NCBI GenBank assembly: GCA_032881465.1
Contig: CP126168.1
Coordinates: 2,418,001-2,482,000 of the forward strand
Origin: Parvibaculaceae bacterium PLY_AMNH_Bact1
GTDB taxonomy: Bacteria > Pseudomonadota > Alphaproteobacteria > Parvibaculales > Parvibaculaceae
Length of the DNA stretch: 64,000 nt
Reading direction: 5' to 3'
The position numbers and the translations under genes were made by a program. Below are positions 35,087 to 43,798 of the stretch, one piece after another; position 1 is the first letter of the stretch; each line of letters opens with the position of its first letter. The notes under the pieces are model-generated. The model did not search any database. It worked only from the letters and a program-made list of their open reading frames with translations, and was not told the origin of the DNA.

Positions 35087-37066
35087 ATGACTCTGAATAT
35101 TGAGACCTTTACGAACGCAGATCTGTCCCAAGGCTGGCGCCCAGGCAACAATGCCGGTGGCGCCTCGCTCTTCAAAGCACTGGGCCACCCGCTGGCAGCA
35201 CCAAAGGGTCACGCGATCATTGAACGTCTGAAAGGCCTTGGTCCTGTCGCGATTTATGATCCAACCGGGGCAATTGGCAATTTCCACTCCTACTACGACC
35301 TCTCCAAGGTGGACATTGAGGGCTACTACGTTCAGCGGGTGGAAGATCTGGGCCAGCCTTTCCTCGGTCACGAAGCAAAACCAGTTTCAACCTGTGCAAA
35401 AGGCAAGGCCAGCGCGGTCCTTGTTCTTATGTTCGACGCGGGAAAAATCCTGGGCCCCATATCCTATTGTTTCCCGAAGGATGCAACCATCGTCACTCTT
35501 GATGACATGCGTATCCCTGACGAGATGTTGACCAACCAGCGCAACTATCTCGACCCGATGAATTTCGCCACCAACTTTGCGTTCCTTCGGGATCATAAAG
35601 GAGCCAATGGCTCTGACGGACTTCACACGACGGTTGCCAGCGCTAACTATTGGGCAACCCATGGAGCAAAAGACCCCAAGCTTTGGCTCTGCCTGTTTGA
35701 TGAGGCAGGTGACGTGCTTGCCTCCTGGGAAGAAGACCTGCCCGCTGCCGGGTCCCCCTACGCGATCAACAGCGAAGCGGTCCGCAAAAAATTTAGCCTG
35801 GATGACTTCCAAGGCTCGCTCTTCATTCACGCGATCCGCATCGCTGGCCACGACGTGGTGAAATACGCCATGGATGTCTATGGCGACAATGGCAAAGGCC
35901 TGACCTGCAGCCATGACGCAAACGCCTGGCCTGCAGATTTTTATGCCGGTATGCCCGCAGGTGAAGAGGGTGAAGAACTCACGCTCATCGTGCAAAACTC
36001 CCATCCCATGCCTATCCCGCCAAAATCCGTCGGGTTCAACATTGTCGGCGCACAGGACATTGCCTGGCATGAAGAAGAAATCCCTCCCTTTGGCACCAAA
36101 ACGCTGAATGTGAGCGAGATGTTGCCGCAAGCGAAGTTCCCGGATCAGATTGAAACCGTCGCTGGCCGCTATTTCGTGCGGCCTCGCTATGAAGTCGTCC
36201 GGACCAAAACCGGTCAGCGGCGCATCGCCCATGCCAATGTGGAACGCACCGACCTAGAGCCCAACCCGGAGATTCCAGACCTTGAGGCCACCATGGGCAA
36301 AGGCTACATCATGCCCTTGCCGGTGCTGCCGACTGACATGTTCAACTCCACCGTGCTGCCCACACCAATGGCACGCTCAGAGCAGGAAATGCCCCTGCGC
36401 ATTGACCTTATGGACGCAGACGGATCCACCGTCGCGTCAAAATATCTCGGGCGTATCCAGCGCCGGGACCACATGGCGATTGATATTGATGCATGGCTAA
36501 AAGAGGAAAGTGCGAAACTTCCTTCCGGTCACGGCCACGCAGAGTTTCTCTACGACTTCCGCGAAGGTGGCGACGCAAATGGCTGGCTACATGCGCTTGG
36601 CAGGTATGAGCAGAAATCCTCCGGCCACCGCGCAGAAACAATCTTCGGCGCGCACATCTACAACACGGCGATCATCTACAAAGACGAGCCTCAATCCTAC
36701 ATTGGCAAGCCGCCTGGCCTCACAACACGGCTGTTCCTGCGGCTCGGTGATGGTCCCAAAGACACGCTCTGCCATCTTGTGTACCCAGCGTCCACACCCT
36801 GGCATGAAAAGTCAGATACGCACCTCATCCTGCACAACGCTGAAGGTGAGCCGGTGGCCGAAAAACGCATTCAGATCAACTGCGGCGGCTCCCGCTTCTG
36901 GCGTTATCATGAACTCTTTGATGCAGAAGAGCGGTCGCTCGTGTCCGTTGACGGCAATGATCTGGGCTACATCATCGTTCGAGATACGACCTGCCGTCTG
37001 TTCGGCTTCCACGGCCTGATCAATGGGGATACCAGCTTCTGCCTGGACCACATGTTCGGATTTTAG
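35087..37066 (+). CDS. Unknown 659-residue protein in the ELM1/2OG-oxygenase operon
   Basis: I do not recognise a family. The protein is soluble-looking, without signal peptide or membrane segment, and rich in aromatic and His residues and in short beta-type segments; cysteines are few. Several internal segments repeat a pattern of a strand followed by PxPPK/GxKTL-type turns, suggesting multiple beta-sandwich or jelly-roll modules. It begins at ATG 35087, 75 bp after the oxygenase stop, and shares orientation with ELM1-like and oxygenase genes. It could be their substrate, scaffold or an enzyme; nothing in the sequence decides this. Confidence 0.7.
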   Translation: MTLNIETFTNADLSQGWRPGNNAGGASLFKALGHPLAAPKGHAIIERLKGLGPVAIYDPTGAIGNFHSYYDLSKVDIEGYYVQRVEDLGQPFLGHEAKPVSTCAKGKASAVLVLMFDAGKILGPISYCFPKDATIVTLDDMRIPDEMLTNQRNYLDPMNFATNFAFLRDHKGANGSDGLHTTVASANYWATHGAKDPKLWLCLFDEAGDVLASWEEDLPAAGSPYAINSEAVRKKFSLDDFQGSLFIHAIRIAGHDVVKYAMDVYGDNGKGLTCSHDANAWPADFYAGMPAGEEGEELTLIVQNSHPMPIPPKSVGFNIVGAQDIAWHEEEIPPFGTKTLNVSEMLPQAKFPDQIETVAGRYFVRPRYEVVRTKTGQRRIAHANVERTDLEPNPEIPDLEATMGKGYIMPLPVLPTDMFNSTVLPTPMARSEQEMPLRIDLMDADGSTVASKYLGRIQRRDHMAIDIDAWLKEESAKLPSGHGHAEFLYDFREGGDANGWLHALGRYEQKSSGHRAETIFGAHIYNTAIIYKDEPQSYIGKPPGLTTRLFLRLGDGPKDTLCHLVYPASTPWHEKSDTHLILHNAEGEPVAEKRIQINCGGSRFWRYHELFDAEERSLVSVDGNDLGYIIVRDTTCRLFGFHGLINGDTSFCLDHMFGF

Positions 37067-37144
37067 GCACGATCCATCTGATCGATTGACTCTGCCGGTC
37101 CTTCTGGCGAGGGTATCGCCCTCCTTGTCGGTCGGAAGTCAATC

Positions 37145-38047
37145 ATGCGCCTATTTGCTAAAATCATCCTTGGAATTGTCGGCCTCGCCATGCTCGGTCT
37201 GGCGATCTTCCTTGTGCCACCTCATCTGCAAACACAGGGCATTGAACCCGACATACCCAACAAACAAGCGCTACGCAGTCTGATGACGGCCGAAGAGGGC
37301 CCCATCGCTGTGCATTATGTCCTGACCGCAAGCCAGGAGGTCCGTGGCCGTGACCTGGGCCACACCAGTTTTGTCATTGAATGGGCAAACGGCAATCTGT
37401 TCCTCATTGACGCTGGCATGGATGAAACAGGTGCCGCAGAGTTTGCAGATCTGATGGCTGGAATCAGCGGCGGCGGCGAAGCGAAATTCTTCGGAACCCT
37501 TGGAGCGCAACTAGGAAGCGACCTTGAACGGGTCAAAGGCATCGGCTTCACGCACCTCCATATTGATCATTCGCAAGGCGTTACAGCTTTTTGCGAGACC
37601 CGAGGAGCGGGCACTGACCTTCTTCAAACAAACGACCAGCGCGATGAACACAATTTCAACACGGTCGAGGGAGCCGGGATCGTCTCAAACTCCTGCCTAT
37701 CACGGGGCGCCTTGGATGGCAGAGAAATTCTGGTCAACGACGCCTTCCCCGGCCTTGGCCTAATTGCCCTGGGGGGACACACGCCAGGCTCAACACTGTT
37801 TGCAGTCGGGCTTAAAGATCACCTTTGGCTCTTTTCCGGTGACACGACCAACACAAAAACCGACCTAGTCAACAATAGAGGCAAGGGCTTCGTCTATTCC
37901 GGCCTCTTCGTTCCGGAGAACACAGGCCGTACTGAGGACCTGCGTCTATGGCTGACGGGGCTCGACACCAACGACGATATCGACGTCGTCGTCTCCCACG
38001 ATCTGGCAGCCCTGCTTGAAAGTGGACTTCCAGAGTTCAATCAATAG
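37145..38047 (+). CDS. Metallo-beta-lactamase fold hydrolase, membrane-anchored
   Basis: The 300-residue protein begins with an uncleaved-looking hydrophobic segment (residues 5-25) and then an MBL fold: THLHIDHSQG supplies the HxHxDH metal motif, LGGHTPGS the next His, SGDTTN the bridging Asp and VVSHD the last His. It resembles lactonase/glyoxalase II-type periplasmic hydrolases. GGAAG precedes the ATG. It is 78 bp downstream of the 659-residue unknown and may end that operon. Confidence 0.87.
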   Translation: MRLFAKIILGIVGLAMLGLAIFLVPPHLQTQGIEPDIPNKQALRSLMTAEEGPIAVHYVLTASQEVRGRDLGHTSFVIEWANGNLFLIDAGMDETGAAEFADLMAGISGGGEAKFFGTLGAQLGSDLERVKGIGFTHLHIDHSQGVTAFCETRGAGTDLLQTNDQRDEHNFNTVEGAGIVSNSCLSRGALDGREILVNDAFPGLGLIALGGHTPGSTLFAVGLKDHLWLFSGDTTNTKTDLVNNRGKGFVYSGLFVPENTGRTEDLRLWLTGLDTNDDIDVVVSHDLAALLESGLPEFNQ

Positions 38048-38089
38048 ATACAAGCAATCAGTCTGGCACTCGGCGCTTCGGGCCAGCAG

Positions 38090-38341
38090 TTACTGTTGGC
38101 CGACAACTGCCGTTTCGCCGCGCTGATACCGATCAAGCTCGTCCGGATCAAAACCCTGGTCATTGTCGACAAAATCATCCCGCATAAAGTCCTTCGTGGG
38201 ATCGACTGCGGTGGCCTTGGTGATCATCTTACGACACAACCGGTCGAGGAAGGTCTTATTACGCGAGCTCCGCGCCGCCATCCAAATGGCAAGACGCGCG
38301 GAACGTTCCTTCTTGCGAACTTTCTTCTGCTCGACACTCAT
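38090..38341 (-). CDS. Small conserved-looking protein downstream of the molybdopterin oxidoreductase
   Basis: The 83-residue, highly charged protein has a basic N-terminal half (KKVRKKERSARLAIWMAARSSRNK) and an acidic C-terminal half (DDFVDNDQGFDPDELDRY). No cysteines or membrane segment. Its start overlaps the oxidoreductase stop by 4 bp (ATGA), so it is translated with it. It may be an accessory or maturation protein, by position only. Confidence 0.65.
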   Translation of the reverse strand: MSVEQKKVRKKERSARLAIWMAARSSRNKTFLDRLCRKMITKATAVDPTKDFMRDDFVDNDQGFDPDELDRYQRGETAVVGQQ

Positions 38342-40626
38342 TCTGCAGGCTCCATATGCTGCGCATTGCTTGCCGCCTTGGCAGGTCCTTCAGCTGCTAG
38401 AGGCACGACCCGACAAGGAATACCCTTGAGATGCGGGATACCTTGTTCATGGTCCAGATAGTCTGGATCATCACGGCAAAGCTGTGCATCGCTATAGTCC
38501 CAGGCACCGCTGAGCGACCCATTGCCCTGCTTCATTTCCGGCTTCCACCATCCATGCGGCACACGCACCAGATCATCAGGCATCGCGTCCTTCACGGCCA
38601 GGATCGCTTTGACACTGCCGAGCTGATTTTCAACGCTCACCCAGTCGCCTTCAGCAACACCCGCCGCCTTGGCGGTCTTTTCATTCAGATAGATTTGCGG
38701 CTCGGGACAGCGGGCACGCATTTCCGGAATGTGGCGATGCCCTGTTTGGAAGTACGGGTCTTCACGCACACCTGTAAACATCTTCTGCGGATAATCTTTG
38801 TCATGCGGTGGGTCTTCTCTGAAGTAAGGCAGTGGATCAAACCCTAGCTCTTCAAGCAGGGAGGATTTGAGTTCCACTTTCCCGCTTGGCGTCGCAAATC
38901 CTGTCTTCTCATAGGTCTTGAAAGCTGGTTTTTTGAAATAGACCTCTGTGTCTGAAATCAGGTCTGCGAAGCTCTTCCCCGTCCCTGCAACGCGGTAATC
39001 ATAAAAGTCTTCAATCGTGTCCCAAGGGACGACTTCCGGCATGTCCAACGCACCCGCGATCTGCTTCCAGAACTCAAACGTGCTCTTACAGTCGCCAGGC
39101 GGGTCCATGGCTTTTTCGGAGAAGCGGATGGTGGACATCCACCCAAACATATCGTGGATCCAGGGCCGCTCAAGCCAGCTATCTGCAGGCAGAATGTAGT
39201 CGGCAAGCTGCGCAGACGGTGTCATGAACTGCTCGTGGGACACGATCAGGTCCTGGTTCATCATCGCCTTGTGAATGAGCGGCATATTGGCGTAGCTCAT
39301 GAGCGGATTGTTGCCCAGGAAGAAGAACGCCTTCACAGGATACTCACCTTCCCCGGCCATGGCTCGGAAGGTCTCCGACGGTGTCGCCATATGGCAGCCC
39401 GTCACGAGGTTGGCATATTCCTGGCCATAGACGCGCTGGGTCGGTTCGCGAAACGCGAGCTGCCCGCGATAGGTAAAAGCCGGATGGTCTTTGGAGCCAA
39501 GCTGTTTCAACTTCTGTTCGTCAGAGAGCACATGGTGCATCTCAACAGTGGACTCATTCACAATGTCCGGATTGAACCCCTGCAGAAGCTCGCCACCTGG
39601 CACATCCACATAGCCGCAGATTGAGCGCAGGATTGTCTGGAGCCGAATGCCCGATGTGCTGTTCCGCTGCATATCAGTGATGGGCGTCCAGGGAATAATG
39701 GACGGGCCGCTGGTTGCATAGACACGTGCAGCTTCCGCGATCATCTCCGGATCGCAGCCGGTAAGCTCAGCGACCCGCTCAAGCGGGTATTCATTGACCC
39801 GTTCTTTTAGGTCTTCAAATCCAAGCGTCCAGTTAGCAACAAACTCTTTGTCATAAAGCTCTTCATCAATGATGACTTTGAGCCAACCGAACATCATCGC
39901 AGCGTCACTGCCCGCTTTTAGCGGCAACCAGATATCTGCACGTTCCGCACTGGAACTGCGCCGTGGGTCCATCACAATGAGCTTTGCACCGCGTGCTTGT
40001 GCAGAGCGGATACTGTTATAAAGAGGTGTCCAACTATGCCGCCGTGGATTGTGCCCCATGAGTACAATACAGTTTGTGCTGCTGAAATCGCCAAACGGGA
40101 ACCAGCCATAGGTAAAGCGATTAACCGCTGCGGTATTTCCTGCGCATAGAGCCACACCACTGATCCAGTTGGGCGACCCCACATGGTTCATCACCCGTCG
40201 GCCGAGCCCATGATCAGTCGATGTATTCCATTGGCTGGTCGACACAGCCCAGGCTTCCGGCCCATACTCAGCAATGATCTTTTTGAGACGACCCCCAATA
40301 TCGCCCATCGCCTCTTCCCAAGTGACCTGCTCAAACTTGCCGGACCCGCGCTCGCCGACACGTTTCAGGGGATGAAGAATACGGTTCGGATGCGCAAGAC
40401 CCTTAGGCGCCACGATCCCCTTCATGCAAATATTGTCTTTGAAGATGGGATTGTCCGACGAGCGAATTTTCGTCACCCGCCCTTTTTGAACTTCACCGAC
40501 GACGCTGCAGGCAATGTCACATGCCGCGCAAATCATCCGTTTAGTTGTCACACCCTCCCGGGTTGGGCGCTCTTCATACTTCGCATCGACTATCTCTTGG
40601 GGGTCGAAGGGAACCGGTGCTGGCAT
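38338..40626 (-). CDS. Molybdopterin oxidoreductase of the DMSO reductase family
   Basis: The 762-residue catalytic subunit has an N-terminal [4Fe-4S] motif C33-x2-C36-x3-C40-x26-C67 and MPT-dinucleotide-binding domains (VLMGHNPRRHSWTP, LIVMDPRRS). The C-terminal molydop_binding domain begins near EPQIYLNEKTA. Cys161 in VALCAGN is the likely molybdenum ligand, as in thiosulfate-reductase or acetylene-hydratase-like branches. No twin-arginine signal is present, so it is probably cytoplasmic, and no small Fe-S or membrane subunit is adjacent. ATG 40626 follows GGGAGG. It is divergent from a TetR gene coupled to mobA, which makes the cofactor; the substrate is unknown. Confidence 0.92.
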   Translation of the reverse strand: MPAPVPFDPQEIVDAKYEERPTREGVTTKRMICAACDIACSVVGEVQKGRVTKIRSSDNPIFKDNICMKGIVAPKGLAHPNRILHPLKRVGERGSGKFEQVTWEEAMGDIGGRLKKIIAEYGPEAWAVSTSQWNTSTDHGLGRRVMNHVGSPNWISGVALCAGNTAAVNRFTYGWFPFGDFSSTNCIVLMGHNPRRHSWTPLYNSIRSAQARGAKLIVMDPRRSSSAERADIWLPLKAGSDAAMMFGWLKVIIDEELYDKEFVANWTLGFEDLKERVNEYPLERVAELTGCDPEMIAEAARVYATSGPSIIPWTPITDMQRNSTSGIRLQTILRSICGYVDVPGGELLQGFNPDIVNESTVEMHHVLSDEQKLKQLGSKDHPAFTYRGQLAFREPTQRVYGQEYANLVTGCHMATPSETFRAMAGEGEYPVKAFFFLGNNPLMSYANMPLIHKAMMNQDLIVSHEQFMTPSAQLADYILPADSWLERPWIHDMFGWMSTIRFSEKAMDPPGDCKSTFEFWKQIAGALDMPEVVPWDTIEDFYDYRVAGTGKSFADLISDTEVYFKKPAFKTYEKTGFATPSGKVELKSSLLEELGFDPLPYFREDPPHDKDYPQKMFTGVREDPYFQTGHRHIPEMRARCPEPQIYLNEKTAKAAGVAEGDWVSVENQLGSVKAILAVKDAMPDDLVRVPHGWWKPEMKQGNGSLSGAWDYSDAQLCRDDPDYLDHEQGIPHLKGIPCRVVPLAAEGPAKAASNAQHMEPAE

Positions 40627-40654
40627 TTTTTCCTCCCTGGTTCGGAAACGCCAT

Positions 40655-40680
40655 TTACATACATACGTGAATGCATGTAA
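40655..40680. promoter_or_regulatory. TetR operator between molybdopterin oxidoreductase and TetR
   Basis: Arms TTACATACAT (40655-40664) and ATGCATGTAA (40671-40680) match at 9 of 10 positions around a 6-bp centre. It lies 29 bp before the oxidoreductase start and 40 bp before the TetR start. Confidence 0.75.
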
Positions 40681-40719
40681 GATACGATAAACAACCATGG
40701 CATAGAGTTCAAGACTCAA

Positions 40720-41325
40720 ATGGCAACAACAACCACACCTGCCCGCACCCAGTCAGACCGCTCAATGGAGATGCGGCAAAAACTGATCGCAGCGACCATT
40801 CAATCTCTGATCGACAAGGGATATGCGCGGACAACCGCCGTCGAAGTCTGCGCCAGGGCCGGCGTCACCCGCGGGGCCCTCTTCCATCATTTTGAGAGCC
40901 TGCCGGCGCTGATCGCGGTCGCGTTAAGCGACACTTATGACCGCCTGTTGCTCGAGTCGTGTCCAAGCGAAACGGACACCACCATTGAACAGTGGATCAC
41001 ATGGGCCTGGTCCCGCGTCAGCCAAAGAGAGTTCAAAGCCGTCATCGAAATCTGGCTGGCCTCCCGCAACGACCCGGACTCCACAGCCGACATCCAACCG
41101 GCCATTGAACGCTACAAAGCGATATTCACACCCTCCGAACACAATGTGCTCTTCAAGCGCTTTGGGTCAGACAAAAAGGCCGGCGCCTTCTACCGGCTGG
41201 CAGCAGAGACCATGTTTGGCCTGGCCCTTGGGCGAGCAACAAATCCTGACGGCGCGGCGCTCGACCATGAAGCGATCGTCCTAGACCAACTCCGTGCCTA
41301 TGCCCGAGAGATTGACGCCCAATGA
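40720..41325 (+). CDS. TetR-family transcriptional regulator
   Basis: The 201-residue regulator has its HTH at about 25-75 (YARTTAVEVCARAGVTRGALFHHFESLPALI). It is divergent from the molybdopterin oxidoreductase across a near-perfect 26-bp palindrome and overlaps mobA by 4 bp downstream. Regulator and cofactor-synthesis gene therefore share a transcript, so supply of molybdenum cofactor may be tuned together with the enzyme. Confidence 0.9.
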   Translation: MATTTTPARTQSDRSMEMRQKLIAATIQSLIDKGYARTTAVEVCARAGVTRGALFHHFESLPALIAVALSDTYDRLLLESCPSETDTTIEQWITWAWSRVSQREFKAVIEIWLASRNDPDSTADIQPAIERYKAIFTPSEHNVLFKRFGSDKKAGAFYRLAAETMFGLALGRATNPDGAALDHEAIVLDQLRAYAREIDAQ

Positions 41326-41915
41326 CTGTCATCGCAGGACTGATTTATGCAGGCGGCGAAAGCAGCCGCTTTGGTGCCGACAAGGCAACAGCCCTGCTCC
41401 AGGGACGTCGACTTATCGACCATGTCGCAGAACGTCTTGAGCCTCAGGTGACAACATTTGCAGTTGCAGGTCCGGTAGAACTGACTGGCGCGCCCTGCCT
41501 CGACGATGGAATACACTCGAACAAAGGTCCCCTAGCGGGCCTGCTGGCGGGGCTCAACTGGGCCAAGGATCTCGCCGACACTACCTGGCTTGTAACCGCG
41601 CCCTGCGACGTTCCTCTTTTGCCGACAAACCTCGTCGCCCTTCTCACTGAAAACCTCACGGACACTCCCAGAATATTGAACATCGAAGAACGCTGGCAGA
41701 CAGGGTGCGCGCTCTGGCCGACAAGCGCAGCCCCGCTCCTCGAGAACACGCTCATCGAGAACGAAGACCTTTCGCTGCATCGCGCCCTTCGGTCCCTCAA
41801 TGTGGAGGTAATAGAAACCTCTCCGGAAACCCTCGACGGATCCTTTCTGAACATCAACACCCAAGACGATCTCATTGAGTTCGCAAAGGAAGTGCCTGGT
41901 TCTCGCGTTAGCTGA
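41322..41915 (+). CDS. mobA: Molybdenum cofactor guanylyltransferase
   Basis: The 197-residue nucleotidyltransferase has the MobA loop YAGGESSRFGADKA (residues 9-22), the metal-binding APCDVPLLP, and a short C-terminus with FLNINTQDDL, typical of MobA/MocA. It attaches GMP to molybdopterin to make the bis-MGD form used by DMSO-reductase-family enzymes such as the one encoded 0.7 kb away. The start overlaps the TetR stop (ATGA). Confidence 0.9.
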   Translation: MTVIAGLIYAGGESSRFGADKATALLQGRRLIDHVAERLEPQVTTFAVAGPVELTGAPCLDDGIHSNKGPLAGLLAGLNWAKDLADTTWLVTAPCDVPLLPTNLVALLTENLTDTPRILNIEERWQTGCALWPTSAAPLLENTLIENEDLSLHRALRSLNVEVIETSPETLDGSFLNINTQDDLIEFAKEVPGSRVS

Positions 41916-41980
41916 CACACTGAGGCATTGTGACGCGACCCCAGGAAAAGCGCCGAATTCGACCCAGCTCACCTTGAAAA

Positions 41981-42033
41981 CAGTTTGGAATAAGTCTAAC
42001 TAGCACACCAGAAGTTAGATTTATTCCAAACTG
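41981..42033. promoter_or_regulatory. Long inverted repeat immediately upstream of the peroxiredoxin gene
   Basis: Two 20-bp arms, 41981-42000 and 42014-42033, are complementary at 19 of 20 positions around a 13-bp centre; each arm contains TTTGGAATAA. The right arm ends at the ribosome-binding site (GGGAG) of the peroxiredoxin gene. TTGAAA (41973-41978) and TCTAAC (41995-42000) could be the promoter, so the left arm would overlap it as an operator. If transcription starts further left, the repeat would be an RNA hairpin next to the ribosome-binding site. Confidence 0.75.
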
Positions 42034-42045
42034 GGAGTTCCCCTT

Positions 42046-42651
42046 ATGAGCGTATTGGTCGGCAAAGCCGCCCCCGATTTCACCGCAGCTGCCGTTCTCG
42101 CCGATGGCGACATCGTTGATGACTTCAACCTCACCGAGCACCTGAAGGGCCACTATGGCGTCATCTTCTTCTATCCGCTCGACTTCACCTTTGTCTGCCC
42201 GTCAGAAATCCTGGCTTTTTCAAACCGGGTTCCCGCCTTTGAAGAGCGTAACACCAAGGTGATTGCCGTTTCTGTCGACAGTCAATACAGCCACTTTGCC
42301 TGGCGGAATACCGCGCCAAATGAAGGTGGCCTGGGGCCCGTCCAGTTCCCTATGGTTGCAGATATTACAAAGCAAATCGCGCGCGACTATGACGTCCTGA
42401 TCCAGGAAGACGGCGTGGCGCTCCGCGGTACGTTCCTCATCGACAAGGACGGCATTGTCCGCCATCAACTCGTCAATGACCTGCCGATCGGCCGGAATGT
42501 GGACGAAGCCATCCGCACCCTCGACGCTCTCCAGTTCCATGAAGAGCATGGCGATGTCTGCCCGGCAGGCTGGAACAAAGGCGACGAAGGCATGACCGCC
42601 GACGCGGACGGTGTCGCTAAGTATCTGGGAGAGCACGCAGAAGCGCTCTAG
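42046..42651 (+). CDS. 2-Cys peroxiredoxin (AhpC/Prx1 type)
   Basis: The 201-residue typical 2-Cys peroxiredoxin has peroxidatic Cys51 in DFTFVCPSE and resolving Cys171 in GDVCPAGW; the C-terminus extends about 30 residues past it, giving the floppy tail of sensitive Prx. It reduces hydrogen peroxide and alkyl hydroperoxides. It lies between a long inverted repeat and a terminator, so it is probably a single-gene unit. Thioredoxin reductase, its likely electron source through thioredoxin, follows downstream. Confidence 0.95.
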   Translation: MSVLVGKAAPDFTAAAVLADGDIVDDFNLTEHLKGHYGVIFFYPLDFTFVCPSEILAFSNRVPAFEERNTKVIAVSVDSQYSHFAWRNTAPNEGGLGPVQFPMVADITKQIARDYDVLIQEDGVALRGTFLIDKDGIVRHQLVNDLPIGRNVDEAIRTLDALQFHEEHGDVCPAGWNKGDEGMTADADGVAKYLGEHAEAL

Positions 42652-42664
42652 GCCCGAACTTTCA

Positions 42665-42700
42665 GGCCCGCCGCGATCACACCTTCGCGACGGGCCTTTT
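42665..42700 (+). terminator. Intrinsic terminator after peroxiredoxin
   Basis: GGCCCG (42665-42670) pairs with CGGGCC (42691-42696), with a GCG/CGC extension inside, followed by TTTT. It separates the peroxiredoxin and trxB transcripts. Confidence 0.75.
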
Positions 42701-42808
42701 GATCCCTTTGCCCCCCTTTTGACCCGCTGCAGGAGTCCCTATATTGAGGCCCTGCTTGAGGAACAACTAACCGATTCCCCGGCACCAAAATCAACCGAGT
42801 ACATACCC

Positions 42809-43774
42809 ATGTCGAACCAGCATCATTCAAAAGTGACCATTATCGGCTCAGGCCCCGCAGGCTACACAGCCGCCATTTATGCCGCCCGTGCGATGCTGGA
42901 ACCGACAATCATTCAGGGCATCCAGCCGGGCGGTCAGCTGACCATCACCACGGAAGTGGAAAACTACCCAGGCTTTGCTGAAGAAATTCAGGGCCCCTGG
43001 CTGATGGAACAGATGGAAGGCCAGGCCCGCAATGTCGGCACCAACATCGTGTCCGACACCATCACCGAAGTAGACCTGAAAGCAACGCCCATCCGCATGG
43101 TAGGTGACAGCGGCGACATCTACACAACCGATGCGCTCATCATCTCAACCGGCGCGCAAGCCAAATGGCTAGGTCTGCCATCGGAAGAAAAATTCCAGGG
43201 TTTTGGCGTCTCTGCCTGCGCAACCTGCGATGGCTTTTTCTATCGCGGCAAGGAAGTCATCGTTGTCGGTGGCGGCAACACAGCCGTGGAAGAAGCTCTC
43301 TTCCTCACAAATTTCGCAAGCAAGGTGACCGTCGTTCATCGCCGGAACGAATTCCGCTGCGAAAAAATTCTGGCTGATCGGCTTTCAAAGAACGACAAGA
43401 TCGAAGTTGTCTGGGACACGGTTGTTGCCGAAATTGTCGGCGACACCGACCCGCTTGGCGTCACAGGCGCGAAAGTGCGCAACATCAAAACCGGCGAAGA
43501 GAGCACCATCAATGCAGACGGTGTCTTCATCGCCATTGGCCATGCACCATCAACGGAACTCTTCGTCGACCAGCTGGAAACCAAACAGGGTGGTTATCTG
43601 ATTACAGCACCCGACAGCACCGCGACCTCTATTCCAGGCGTTTATGCCGCCGGTGACGTGACCGACGATATTTATCGCCAAGCGGTCACAGCTGCAGGCA
43701 TGGGCTGCATGGCCGCGCTGGAAGCTGAAAAATTTCTTGCGGCAAAAGAGTCCGTCGCTGAAGCAGCTGAATAG
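42809..43774 (+). CDS. trxB: Thioredoxin-disulfide reductase
   Basis: The 321-residue low-molecular-weight TrxB has the FAD-binding GSGPAGYTAAIYAAR at 13-27, the redox pair Cys137/Cys140 in ACATCDG, NADPH-binding GGGNTAVEEA, and the closing GVYAAGDV. It transfers electrons from NADPH to thioredoxin, which in turn serves peroxiredoxin and ribonucleotide reductase. ATG 42809 gives MSNQHHSKV; the longer open frame includes the terminator and is not used. No strong ribosome-binding site precedes it. Confidence 0.96.
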   Translation: MSNQHHSKVTIIGSGPAGYTAAIYAARAMLEPTIIQGIQPGGQLTITTEVENYPGFAEEIQGPWLMEQMEGQARNVGTNIVSDTITEVDLKATPIRMVGDSGDIYTTDALIISTGAQAKWLGLPSEEKFQGFGVSACATCDGFFYRGKEVIVVGGGNTAVEEALFLTNFASKVTVVHRRNEFRCEKILADRLSKNDKIEVVWDTVVAEIVGDTDPLGVTGAKVRNIKTGEESTINADGVFIAIGHAPSTELFVDQLETKQGGYLITAPDSTATSIPGVYAAGDVTDDIYRQAVTAAGMGCMAALEAEKFLAAKESVAEAAE

Positions 43775-43798
43775 CCGCCACTGACAACTCTTCAGGCG

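Noticed and set aside
35387-36232. Minus-strand open frame of 281 codons inside the 659-residue unknown
   Set aside because: No domain or start signal; the plus-strand frame runs uninterrupted for 659 codons and belongs to an operon.
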